Of a DNA stretch of 14,105 bases, positions 1-6,175 are shown piece after piece. This DNA comes from a bacterium. GTDB taxonomy: Bacteria; Gemmatimonadota; Gemmatimonadetes; Gemmatimonadales; Gemmatimonadaceae. Location of the stretch: positions 1-14,105 of the forward strand of contig JAJZRK010000072.1 of assembly GCA_021802745.1 (NCBI GenBank), in the 5' to 3' direction. The notes under the pieces were generated by a model. That model ran no database searches. It was not told the origin of the DNA and saw only the letters and a list, made by a program, of their open reading frames with translations. Position 1 is the first letter of the stretch. Each line of letters begins with the position of its first letter. Position numbers and translations under genes: made by a program.

Positions 1-59
1 AAGCTGATGGCGTCGGTGAGTCGCGGGCCGCCCGGAAGTACCGCCTCGGTCCCTGCCAT
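1..59 (-). CDS. Start of an unidentified gene downstream of pilC (partial)
   Basis: On the minus strand an ATG at 59-57 opens a frame reading MAGTEAVLPGGPRLTDAIS before the window ends. A strong purine-rich ribosome binding site (GGGAGGGG) lies just upstream of the ATG, which supports this start. Only 19 codons are visible, so the function cannot be told. Before the transposon inserted, this gene lay about 130 bp downstream of the pilC stop codon in the same orientation. It is therefore probably part of the pilus neighbourhood (a regulator such as PilS would be typical there, but that is a guess from gene order). The insertion now separates it from pilC by about 13 kb. Confidence 0.55.
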   Translation of the reverse strand, partial: MAGTEAVLPGGPRLTDAIS

Positions 60-92
60 CGCCCCTCCCGTGAGGTGAGTGGTCGGACCGAG

Positions 93-121
93 AATATAAC
101 CCAAAGATCGCTAAATGAACA
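93..121 (-). promoter_or_regulatory. Possible sigma70-like promoter for the gene at 59-1
   Basis: In a locally AT-rich stretch, the minus strand reads TATATT (98-93) with a weak -35 candidate TGTTCA (121-116) 17 bp upstream. It would start transcription about 27 nt before the ATG at 59. If real, this gene did not depend fully on read-through from pilC and may survive the insertion. The -35 match is poor. Nothing else recognisable lies in 60-185. Confidence 0.25.
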
Positions 122-179
122 GCATTGCGCCTAGCGCGAAATTGCAACTACGCCGAGCGTTCAGGACGTGGCGCACTAC

Positions 180-184
180 ACTCT
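180..184. repeat. Left copy of the target-site duplication (ACTCT, inside CACTCTGC)
   Basis: CACTCTGC occurs at 179-186 and again at 13146-13153, exactly flanking the inverted repeats. Part of this 8-bp match overlaps the element ends. With symmetric cuts, three readings are possible: CTC (3 bp, ends TG...CA), ACTCT (5 bp, ends GC...GC) or CACTCTG (7 bp, ends CC...GG). Five bp is the usual duplication of Tn7, Mu and Tn5053-type transposases, so I use ACTCT. TG...CA ends are also usual for that superfamily and would imply only 3 bp, so the cut position is unsettled. Confidence 0.7.
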
Positions 185-267
185 GCCTCACGGACAACCA
201 TACGTGACGCAGCCGACAGCCATAACTGACGCACCTGGTTGATTTCCGGACAACCATAACTGACGCA
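184..267 (+). repeat. Left transposon end: terminal inverted repeat and three 20-bp transposase sites
   Basis: The 13-bp terminal repeat TGCCTCACGGACA (184-196) runs into three copies of a 20-bp repeat in direct orientation. L1 192-211 is GGACAACCATACGTGACGCA, L2 214-233 is CGACAGCCATAACTGACGCA and L3 248-267 is GGACAACCATAACTGACGCA. Start-to-start spacing is 22 then 34 bp, so the inner site is set apart, unlike the even 23-bp spacing at the right end. L1 differs from the consensus at two central bases. Such multiple sites bind the TnsB/TniA/MuA-type transposase in related elements; here that role is inferred. Confidence 0.9.
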
Positions 268-276
268 CCCGCGGCT

Positions 277-291
277 GGCCAGATCCTGGCC
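277..291. repeat. Short perfect palindrome inside the left end
   Basis: GGCCAG-ATC-CTGGCC is a 6-3-6 inverted repeat 9 bp inside the innermost left end repeat. It could be a protein-binding site or a minor hairpin on the 3' side of the transposition operon. GC-rich palindromes of this size are not rare by chance, so weight is low. Confidence 0.3.
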
Positions 292-313
292 GTCTTGGTA
301 GCGCGGATGTTAT

Positions 314-347
314 CCGGCCCCGCAGGTCATGTGACTGGCGGGGCCGG
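314..347 (-). terminator. Strong hairpin downstream of the transposition operon
   Basis: CCGGCCCCGC (314-323) and GCGGGGCCGG (338-347) form a perfect 10-bp GC stem. The 14-nt loop contains a second palindrome, GTCA-TG-TGAC, so the stem can continue past a small internal loop. It lies 45-79 bp after the stop codon of the 681-residue protein, where a terminator would be expected. No T-run follows on either strand, so it is not a textbook intrinsic terminator. It could instead stabilise the mRNA 3' end or block transcription entering from outside. The rest of 268-392 holds nothing else I recognise. Confidence 0.5.
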
Positions 348-392
348 GCGCTCGCAGGATAGGGGACCGCGCGTACGGCGATCGTCGAGTCG

Positions 393-2438
393 CTACTTCC
401 ACCACCAGCTCTCACCGGCGGCAATCATCAAACGTGCCGCGGCGCGCACGCGCGGCAGTTCGTCGCGCTGTTCCGCTTCAACCAGGAGTTCATTCGCGCC
501 CGGCCATCCGACGAACCCGGCCGCCCACAGCGCGGTCTCGCGCACCCCGGGGTCGGCGTCGTTTCTCGCGTGGTCGGCAATCAGCTCTCCACAGTTCGCC
601 GGCTGCAGGAATGCGAGGGCGGCAATCGCGCGCATTCTCACGTCGGCCATGTTGGCCTTCAAGCTGGCCACCGCGAATCTGGCGTCCCGCAATAGGCCCA
701 GTTCCGTCTCCGCCAGGATCGCGTTGAGTCGCACCCGGATGCCGCCCCATTGCTTGGCGCCGTACAACAGGGCGTCGGTCCTATCAAACCACCACTCGGT
801 CGCCATTCTCTTGTCGTGTTGTTGGCGCCCAACAAAGTCCGGATTCCTCACACGCCGAATCATGCGCGCAAATCGCGGCACAAGTTCCGAAGTGTGCTTG
901 AGATTGCGCACCATTGGGGAGAATGGCGCGAACAGTTCGCGAAGTTCCTCTGTGGAAAGCGTCACTCCGTTCGACCGGACACCTTCCGGCGTCTCGGGGG
1001 CGCTTCCATGGAATCGCTCCCAGCCGATGGCATCCGCGCGCACCTTTCCCGTCAGCGCTAGCAACTCGTCGCATTCCCTGATGAACGCCGCGTGCTCCGG
1101 GGTCGCCGAAGCGCGCGCCTCCACCAGGTCAGGTGTGATGGCATCAGCACGTGAGACAATGAGCCGCATGCGCCCTAGGGCCATTAAGGGTGAACGCGCC
1201 TTGCTCGCAGCGACGAACTCCGCCATCAGGTTCGTCTCCATCGCGCGTTCAATGACCCCGTGACTGGTAACGAACGTCGTGGCACGACGCACGTCGTCGT
1301 CATACCTATCTGTACGGGGCGCGGTGTAGTAGGCCGCCCCTCCCGGGCGCCCAACCCGGATCAGGTGACGGACACGCCGGGGCACGCGCTTTCCTGCGGT
1401 GCCTCCCAGCTGACCGCGCGCAGCTTCGCCAAGGACGCGCGCCACTGTCTCCTTGCCCGTCACGCGCAACGCGGTGTCCAAGTCGCACTCAGCCGCGACA
1501 TGCTCCGCGGTTACAGCCGGCTGCCCAAGCCGGTGCATCGCGCGACGGGTCGCTTCGACCGCGCGATCGATGTTCTTGGCAGACGCAAGGTCGTTAATCG
1601 CGATTTCCGCGTCGCAGTCGATCGGCATCCAGAGCGCGCGCCGCCCCGGCACCGACTTGATGTGCGGACTCCGTCCCCGCGCCAACGCGGCGAGCACGTT
1701 GACGACCACCTGCGGATCATCGAGCGCAATGCCCCAACGCGTCGTTACCACCGGAATACCATTCTCTGCGCGGTCATTCGTCAGCGCCGCCCGCACATCA
1801 CAGGTGCTGATGGCTGCCGGGCATGTACCCTCTTTGTGCGCCGTCTCAATGCGGGCGGCCCATAGGCGCCGAAAGACCTGGGCAACGTAGTCGTACCAGG
1901 TGAGCGGGGCCTCGGGCTTTTGAACAACCTTATCGACCATGTCTGGCGGAAGCATGAGGTTCCGCCCTCCGGCCTCCCCCGAGCCCCCCGCCACCTGTCC
2001 GACTACCACCAGAGCCTTTGTGTTAACCAGGCTCGCGAGACCTCGGGTCAGCATGACCCGAGTCGGTATGCCGGTGCTCGCACGATCAGCCCGCTCCGCC
2101 TCAGCCACCGCGTCCACATCAGCGTGGCGGACCGCCCGGCCATGAACCGCCACTGCGTGACGGACGAGCGCAAGTACGGCCTGCCGATTCGAGGCCCCAT
2201 CAGGCACGCTGACCGCGCCCCTGTGCCAGAGCCTCTCCACGCCGTCCACCTCGACTTGCCGCGCATCACCGCAGGTGACCGCGTCGCGCACCACGTCCTC
2301 CGCAAGTTCCAGGTCCTCGCTTGCCAGGTAGTGGCGGAGCTGCGTCACGGTCGGAGCGCGCCGATTGGCGAGGAGCAACACCTGGAGCGCCTCAACCAGT
2401 TGCGTGACGTCCGCCGTGGCGGTGCGGGACTTGGTCAT
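393..2438 (-). CDS. 681-residue third transposition protein, no TniQ features (candidate target selector)
   Basis: I do not recognise this protein as a known family. It overlaps the end of the ATPase gene by four bases (ATGA), so it is translationally coupled to the transposition genes and is probably part of the transposition machinery. By eye it has up to four winged-helix-like modules (residues about 12-73, 84-146, 184-270, 290-372). A helical middle follows (about 380-580), then HEAT-like helical repeats at 583-678 (MADVRMRAIAALAFLQ, ADPGVRETALWAAGFVG, LPRVRAAARLMIAAG) and the terminus ESWWWK. There is no signal peptide or membrane segment. Cysteines are scattered, with no paired zinc-finger motifs as in TniQ/TnsD. 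Position suggests a DNA-binding target selector or regulator of the AAA+ protein, replacing TniQ. Coding certainty is high; function is inference. Confidence 0.85.
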   Translation of the reverse strand: MTKSRTATADVTQLVEALQVLLLANRRAPTVTQLRHYLASEDLELAEDVVRDAVTCGDARQVEVDGVERLWHRGAVSVPDGASNRQAVLALVRHAVAVHGRAVRHADVDAVAEAERADRASTGIPTRVMLTRGLASLVNTKALVVVGQVAGGSGEAGGRNLMLPPDMVDKVVQKPEAPLTWYDYVAQVFRRLWAARIETAHKEGTCPAAISTCDVRAALTNDRAENGIPVVTTRWGIALDDPQVVVNVLAALARGRSPHIKSVPGRRALWMPIDCDAEIAINDLASAKNIDRAVEATRRAMHRLGQPAVTAEHVAAECDLDTALRVTGKETVARVLGEAARGQLGGTAGKRVPRRVRHLIRVGRPGGAAYYTAPRTDRYDDDVRRATTFVTSHGVIERAMETNLMAEFVAASKARSPLMALGRMRLIVSRADAITPDLVEARASATPEHAAFIRECDELLALTGKVRADAIGWERFHGSAPETPEGVRSNGVTLSTEELRELFAPFSPMVRNLKHTSELVPRFARMIRRVRNPDFVGRQQHDKRMATEWWFDRTDALLYGAKQWGGIRVRLNAILAETELGLLRDARFAVASLKANMADVRMRAIAALAFLQPANCGELIADHARNDADPGVRETALWAAGFVGWPGANELLVEAEQRDELPRVRAAARLMIAAGESWWWK

Positions 2439-3415
2439 GACCGACTCCCCCCCGCACGGCGCCCCTTCCTCGGTGAGCGACGACGCGTGGACTCGCGTTC
2501 CTCCGTCACCTCCTCCTCCTCCGGGTCGGGCTGGCTCAACATCGGCGACGTGGCGTACCCCGACTCCATGTCCTCATCCTGACGCCGCTGGTCTTCCTGG
2601 TCGAGTGAGAGGGCCGCCTTGAGGGCAACTAGCGAGAAGGGTTGGTTCTGATTCGTCAGCACCGTGTCGGCAGCGTCCACGATTCGCATCATGAGCCGAG
2701 GCAAGCCGTGCGACTTGCGGTGCACCCACGTCAGCACGTCTTGCCCTTCCTTGGTGTCGAGGTTGAGTTGCGCGAAGAAGGGGTGCACGCGGCTCAGGAG
2801 CCGATAGGCATCGCTCGCCGTGTAGGGGCGAAAGTAGATCGTCGCAGCGGTGCGAGTGCGCACCTGGGGGATTCGCTTGATGAGTTGAGGCAACGCCCCC
2901 ATGCCGACGAGGGCGATCGTCAGCGAGTGCGGCACCGACCCGTCCCCGGCCAGCTGCAGCACCAGCGTCAGGGCTTCCAGGGCCTCCGGGCAGAGCCGCC
3001 CCGCCTCGTCGAGAATGAGCAGCTGCGTGTTCGTGGTCTGGCAGTACTGAACGATGTTGTGCGCGAGGGCCTGCGCGGTGAGGCCGCGTGAGGCGCTTGC
3101 CGTCAGCGGTGCGACGACGGCAGAGTGCACGGCGGTCAGCACCTGTTTCTCGACATTGCCGGTGCCGACTTGGACCGTGTTGAGCGTCATCCGGGCAACG
3201 CGAAACGAGTCCGGCTCGGCGTTGTCGGCTTTCTCATTTTCGGTGGCTTCGATCCACTTGGCGGTCGTGGTCTTGCCGACGCCGGCAGGGCCGACGAGGG
3301 TGACGAAGCGCCCTTCGAGGGAACGCGTGCCCAGCATGCGAAGCCGCACTTCGCGCATCATGGGCGTTTCGACGATGGCGCGCGGGGCGGCGGGTGCGAT
3401 GGCGACGGGGGGCAT
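2435..3415 (-). CDS. tniB: AAA+ transposition ATPase, TniB/TnsC type
   Basis: This 326-residue protein is an AAA+ ATPase of the kind that links a DDE transposase to target DNA (TnsC, TniB, MuB). Walker A is GPAGVGKTT at residues 42-50 and Walker B is LLILDE at 132-137. A sensor-2-like GLPR motif lies at 237-240. The tail (about 297-326) is highly charged, acidic then strongly basic (RRRSPRKGRR), and could contact DNA or a partner. The ATG is preceded by AGGAG at good spacing. The gene starts 43 nt after the transposase stop and overlaps the next gene by ATGA. Walker A differs from the GPPGTGKTH form usual in IS21 IstB, and its length is close to TniB, so TniB is the better label. Confidence 0.9.
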   Translation of the reverse strand: MPPVAIAPAAPRAIVETPMMREVRLRMLGTRSLEGRFVTLVGPAGVGKTTTAKWIEATENEKADNAEPDSFRVARMTLNTVQVGTGNVEKQVLTAVHSAVVAPLTASASRGLTAQALAHNIVQYCQTTNTQLLILDEAGRLCPEALEALTLVLQLAGDGSVPHSLTIALVGMGALPQLIKRIPQVRTRTAATIYFRPYTASDAYRLLSRVHPFFAQLNLDTKEGQDVLTWVHRKSHGLPRLMMRIVDAADTVLTNQNQPFSLVALKAALSLDQEDQRRQDEDMESGYATSPMLSQPDPEEEEVTEERESTRRRSPRKGRRAGGSRS

Positions 3416-3458
3416 GGAGATCTCCTAGCGTGGGGTGGGGGTGGTTGCGAGCAGGGGG

Positions 3459-5618
3459 TCAGGCGGTCGCGCGAAACAGATCGAGGAGTGCATCGGGGTT
3501 GACGCGGGGGTCGGCGCGGTCGGCGTCGGGCAGCGGCCGTTCGGCGCGCAACGCGGCGCGGAGTTCAGCTGCGGTCTGCTGAACCGCGACGCGCTCTGCG
3601 ACATCCGCGGCATCTTCGTCGCGACCGCTCGCTGCGACAGGTTCCGCGGCATGCTTGTCCTCCTTCTCCGGGCGGTCGCTCGCACGCGCATGCGCATAGT
3701 AGTCTGGGAGTCGCTCGACGAGGTCGCGGCGCTGCGCTGTCACCTCATTGGCAAAACGCCGTTCGTCAGAGAGCACTTCCTGGTATGAATAGCGGCCACC
3801 CTGACGGTACATGCGCCACGCCTCGGCGAGTCGCTCACCCCTCGCGCTGTATAGCAGGATGGATTCGAGGTCGTCCGGGTTGTAGCGGATTTGGACGCGC
3901 TCACCAGTGTACGCATGCAGTTCCGGTGCGTAGAATCGGCGAACGCGTTTCCCCGGCGGCGTAAAGCGGATCATGCCGCGCACCACCTTGCGGGTCGCTT
4001 CCGATACCAGGAGCAGGGGGTCGAGCTCTTGCGCGCCGACCGGCTGAACCAGCCCAGCAGCGGAAGCCCAACGCTTGATGGGCGCCTCGCCGGTCTGACT
4101 ATGCTGGCGCGGATGATACTCATTGATAATCCACGCGTGGATGATTTCGCGCAGCCGGTCGATGGTCAGCAATCCAGCGACGCGCGCATCGCTCCACGGC
4201 GTGCCCCGGTCCTTGCCTTTCGTGGAACCGGGTAGGGTCGGTAGGAGCTCCCGGGTTATGGTCCCGAACAGCGCCTCGATTTCGCCCTTTTGGTCAGGCA
4301 CATGCGGGTCGCAGTACTCGACCACCGTGTGAAGTTCGGCAAGCAACAGCTTGATGCGGTGCGATGTGAAGTCTGCCCCGTTGTCCATCACCAGACGCTC
4401 CGGCAAGCCAAAGACGGACTGCGTCGCCGTCGGGTCGGGCAGGATCGCGTGGCGCAATAGGTGGACGCTCGTCCACGCATCCGGCGTGTGGAACGAGAGG
4501 ACAAATCCCGGGATAGCGCGCGAGAAGGCGTCCACACTTGCCGTCATGAACGGACGGACGGCCTTCCAGACACCCTTCTTCTTCGCCTTGAGGGTGATGT
4601 CGAGCAGCGTGTTGTCGGACTGCCACTCCTCGTTCGGTCGCGTGGCGAAGTTCGCGGGGGCCAACGCGCGCAGGTTCCTGCGATAGAGCGCCTTGCCGCC
4701 TTTGCGCATCTCATGTCCGACGCGGGGAATGCTGGCCAGGAACTGCTTGATCGACGACAGGCTCGGAAGCGGGCCCCCCGCGCGGATGACCGCCTCCGAC
4801 AGGAACGTGTCTTTCCCCAACGGCTGGCCCGCAGCCAGACGCTCCTGCATGAAGGTGACGTGGTCGCGCACCATCTTTTCCACGCCTCGGGAGTTCGCGC
4901 CGGGATGCGATGTCCAGAGCGCGTAAATCAGCTTCTGCATTTCCTGGCTCATCACCAGGATGGGCGTGCGGCGGTCTGCACGCTGGTCTCCGATCCGTCC
5001 CGACTTGCGATACGTCGCAAACACGCGCTGGGCCCACCGCCGGTTGCCACGTGTGGTTGCGAGGGTCAGCCGCTCCAGCGCCTGGCGTGCGCAGAGCCCC
5101 GATTCCATGGCGCGCGCGATCACGAGGCGCTTGGCGGTTTCCTCCCGATACTTCTGGTCGCGGAGCTTTGCGTTGCGGAGGGCTTGAGCAGGCTGCGCGG
5201 TTGACGGGGCCACGATGGCGGTTGCGGCGCGCGTGGGGCGCCGGACGCGGCGGGGCGGATCCAGGTCCACAGGCATCTGTCGGGGCCGCTCCGTGTTCTC
5301 CACCGTCGAGAGCGGAACGCGCGCCTCATATTCGTTCGCACGTTGGGTGAACTCCGCCGCCAGTTTTCGCTGCGCCTCTGGGGTTCTGGCGGACCGAATG
5401 CGCCGATAGAGCATGCGCACCGCGTAGATCTCTTCCTTGGCCAACTCTGAATGCTCGTTCGCTGCCGCGACAGCGGCATGGAGGCGCCTGTGCTCTGCCC
5501 TGAGCTCCCTCCACTCCGAGCCTCGCACGATCTTCCGGAGAGCAGCCGCCACGGGCGGCTGCATCGCCGGGGCGCTCGCGGTGGCTCTCTCATCAGGGAT
5601 GGTGGTGGTGGTCGGCAT
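3459..5618 (-). CDS. tniA: DDE transposase, TniA/TnsB type
   Basis: This enzyme would bind the end repeats, cut the transposon ends and join them to target DNA. From the ATG at 5618 it has 719 residues. A charged helical N-terminal region (about 35-110) and a basic linker precede helix-turn-helix-like regions. The RNase H-fold core carries D335 (QSDN), D412 (VMDNG) and E448 (KGEIE), a D-76-D-35-E spacing. A Mu-type C-terminal barrel follows (about 540-605), then a charged tail. Length matches TnsB (about 700) more than Tn5053 TniA (about 560). The frame is open up to 5741, but I chose 5618. AGGA lies 8 bp upstream of that ATG, the predicted promoter lies inside the longer frame, and the first 41 codons have no family character. 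It is the first gene of the transposition operon. Confidence 0.93.
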   Translation of the reverse strand: MPTTTTIPDERATASAPAMQPPVAAALRKIVRGSEWRELRAEHRRLHAAVAAANEHSELAKEEIYAVRMLYRRIRSARTPEAQRKLAAEFTQRANEYEARVPLSTVENTERPRQMPVDLDPPRRVRRPTRAATAIVAPSTAQPAQALRNAKLRDQKYREETAKRLVIARAMESGLCARQALERLTLATTRGNRRWAQRVFATYRKSGRIGDQRADRRTPILVMSQEMQKLIYALWTSHPGANSRGVEKMVRDHVTFMQERLAAGQPLGKDTFLSEAVIRAGGPLPSLSSIKQFLASIPRVGHEMRKGGKALYRRNLRALAPANFATRPNEEWQSDNTLLDITLKAKKKGVWKAVRPFMTASVDAFSRAIPGFVLSFHTPDAWTSVHLLRHAILPDPTATQSVFGLPERLVMDNGADFTSHRIKLLLAELHTVVEYCDPHVPDQKGEIEALFGTITRELLPTLPGSTKGKDRGTPWSDARVAGLLTIDRLREIIHAWIINEYHPRQHSQTGEAPIKRWASAAGLVQPVGAQELDPLLLVSEATRKVVRGMIRFTPPGKRVRRFYAPELHAYTGERVQIRYNPDDLESILLYSARGERLAEAWRMYRQGGRYSYQEVLSDERRFANEVTAQRRDLVERLPDYYAHARASDRPEKEDKHAAEPVAASGRDEDAADVAERVAVQQTAAELRAALRAERPLPDADRADPRVNPDALLDLFRATA

Positions 5619-5696
5619 GGGGTCTGTCCTGTCAGGTCTGGCTTTCGTGCGGGATGTACTGGCAGGTTGCTGGACTAGCTTGAACGTTGCCAACAT

Positions 5697-5709
5697 TGTA
5701 ACTGTTACA
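5697..5709. promoter_or_regulatory. Perfect 13-bp palindrome, probable Xre operator
   Basis: TGTAACTGTTACA is a perfect inverted repeat (6-1-6) in the divergent region between the transposase and the Xre regulator. It overlaps the predicted transcription start of the transposase operon, just downstream of the -10. A bound repressor there would block transposase expression. The adjacent Xre gene is the natural candidate; pairing the two is inference from position and symmetry. Confidence 0.6.
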
Positions 5710-5711
5710 TT

Positions 5712-5741
5712 CTTATATATACCGTTTCGTCGGTTCGACAA
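5712..5741 (-). promoter_or_regulatory. Promoter of the transposition operon
   Basis: On the minus strand TTGTCG (5741-5736) is followed after 16-18 bp by a TATATATAAG run (5721-5712) that offers overlapping -10 hexamers. This is the most AT-rich spot in an otherwise GC-rich element. It would start transcription near 5705, leaving a leader of about 90 nt before the ATG at 5618, and the palindrome at 5697-5709 would cover the start. A rightward promoter for the Xre gene must also lie in this region. The best candidate is TATCTT at 5747-5752, but its -35 is unconvincing. Confidence 0.5.
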
Positions 5742-5776
5742 GGTGCTATCTTCTGCTGCACCTCGTACCCCTCTCC

Positions 5777-6082
5777 ATGCGCTCCATCCACGCCAAGCGA
5801 CATCAGGCTCTCGGCCGGATCATCCGCGACGCCCGCCTACGAGCGGATATCAGCCTTCGCGACATGACCTCCATGACCGGTATACCGGGGCCCCGGCTTT
5901 CCGACCTGGAGCGTGGCTCTGGGCGTTTCGACCCGTTCGACTTGGTGCTCATCTTTCGGGCGCTCAAACTCACTCAGGCAGTGGTCGAGCGGCTGGCCGA
6001 CGACGACTTGGACCGGGAGTCGGATCGCGCACGCACCGGGGGGCGCTCGAAGAAGAAGAGACCGGGGCGAATCAGGCCCTAG
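5777..6082 (+). CDS. Small Xre-family helix-turn-helix regulator
   Basis: This 101-residue protein is an Xre/Cro-type DNA-binding domain. Residues about 12-68 (LGRIIRDARLRADISLRDM, then MTGIPGPRLSDLERG) form the five-helix fold, including the usual SxLERG-like turn. The C-terminus is a basic tail (GGRSKKKRPGRIRP). It is divergent from the transposase operon and shares its control region, which holds a perfect palindrome over the transposase start. The likely role is a repressor keeping transposition low, and perhaps its own gene. No good Shine-Dalgarno precedes the ATG, so the start is less certain than the domain; an ATG at 5864 falls inside the fold and is unlikely. Hairpin 6107-6142 follows the stop. 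Confidence 0.82.
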   Translation: MRSIHAKRHQALGRIIRDARLRADISLRDMTSMTGIPGPRLSDLERGSGRFDPFDLVLIFRALKLTQAVVERLADDDLDRESDRARTGGRSKKKRPGRIRP

Positions 6083-6106
6083 TCCGTCGTGGCCGATCCT
6101 CCTTGA

Positions 6107-6142
6107 GGGGTCCCTTGACGCGCCAAGGGGCCCCGGTGTTTT
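6107..6142 (+). terminator. Hairpin terminator after the Xre gene
   Basis: GGGGTCCCTTG (6107-6117) pairs with CAAGGGGCCCC (6124-6134) over 11 bp (one T-G wobble) around a 6-nt loop. GGTGTTTTC follows. It sits 25 bp after the Xre stop and 34 bp before the ParB-methyltransferase start. The T-run is short and broken, so it may be a partial terminator or attenuator that lets some transcription into the next gene. No convincing separate promoter is visible in the 33 bp that remain. Confidence 0.65.
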
Positions 6143-6175
6143 CAGCCCCCGCGATTTCTCACCGTTGCCCCTGAC

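Noticed and set aside
184..267. CRISPR-like array from the regularly spaced 20-bp repeats
   Set aside because: There are only three copies per end, spacers are 2-14 bp, the two ends are inverted relative to each other and there are no cas genes. They are transposon end repeats.
295..1263. Long plus-strand reading frame of 322 codons
   Set aside because: It is antisense to the 681-residue gene, overlaps the hairpin at 314-347, is arginine/serine/proline-rich and has no family character. It is a shadow of GC-rich coding DNA.
4461..5204. Plus-strand frame of 247 codons opposite the transposase
   Set aside because: It is antisense to the DDE core region and has no recognisable motif.
5619..5741. 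Extended transposase start at 5741
   Set aside because: The extra 41 codons cross the predicted promoter and the palindrome and show no family character. ATG 5618 has an AGGA ribosome binding site.
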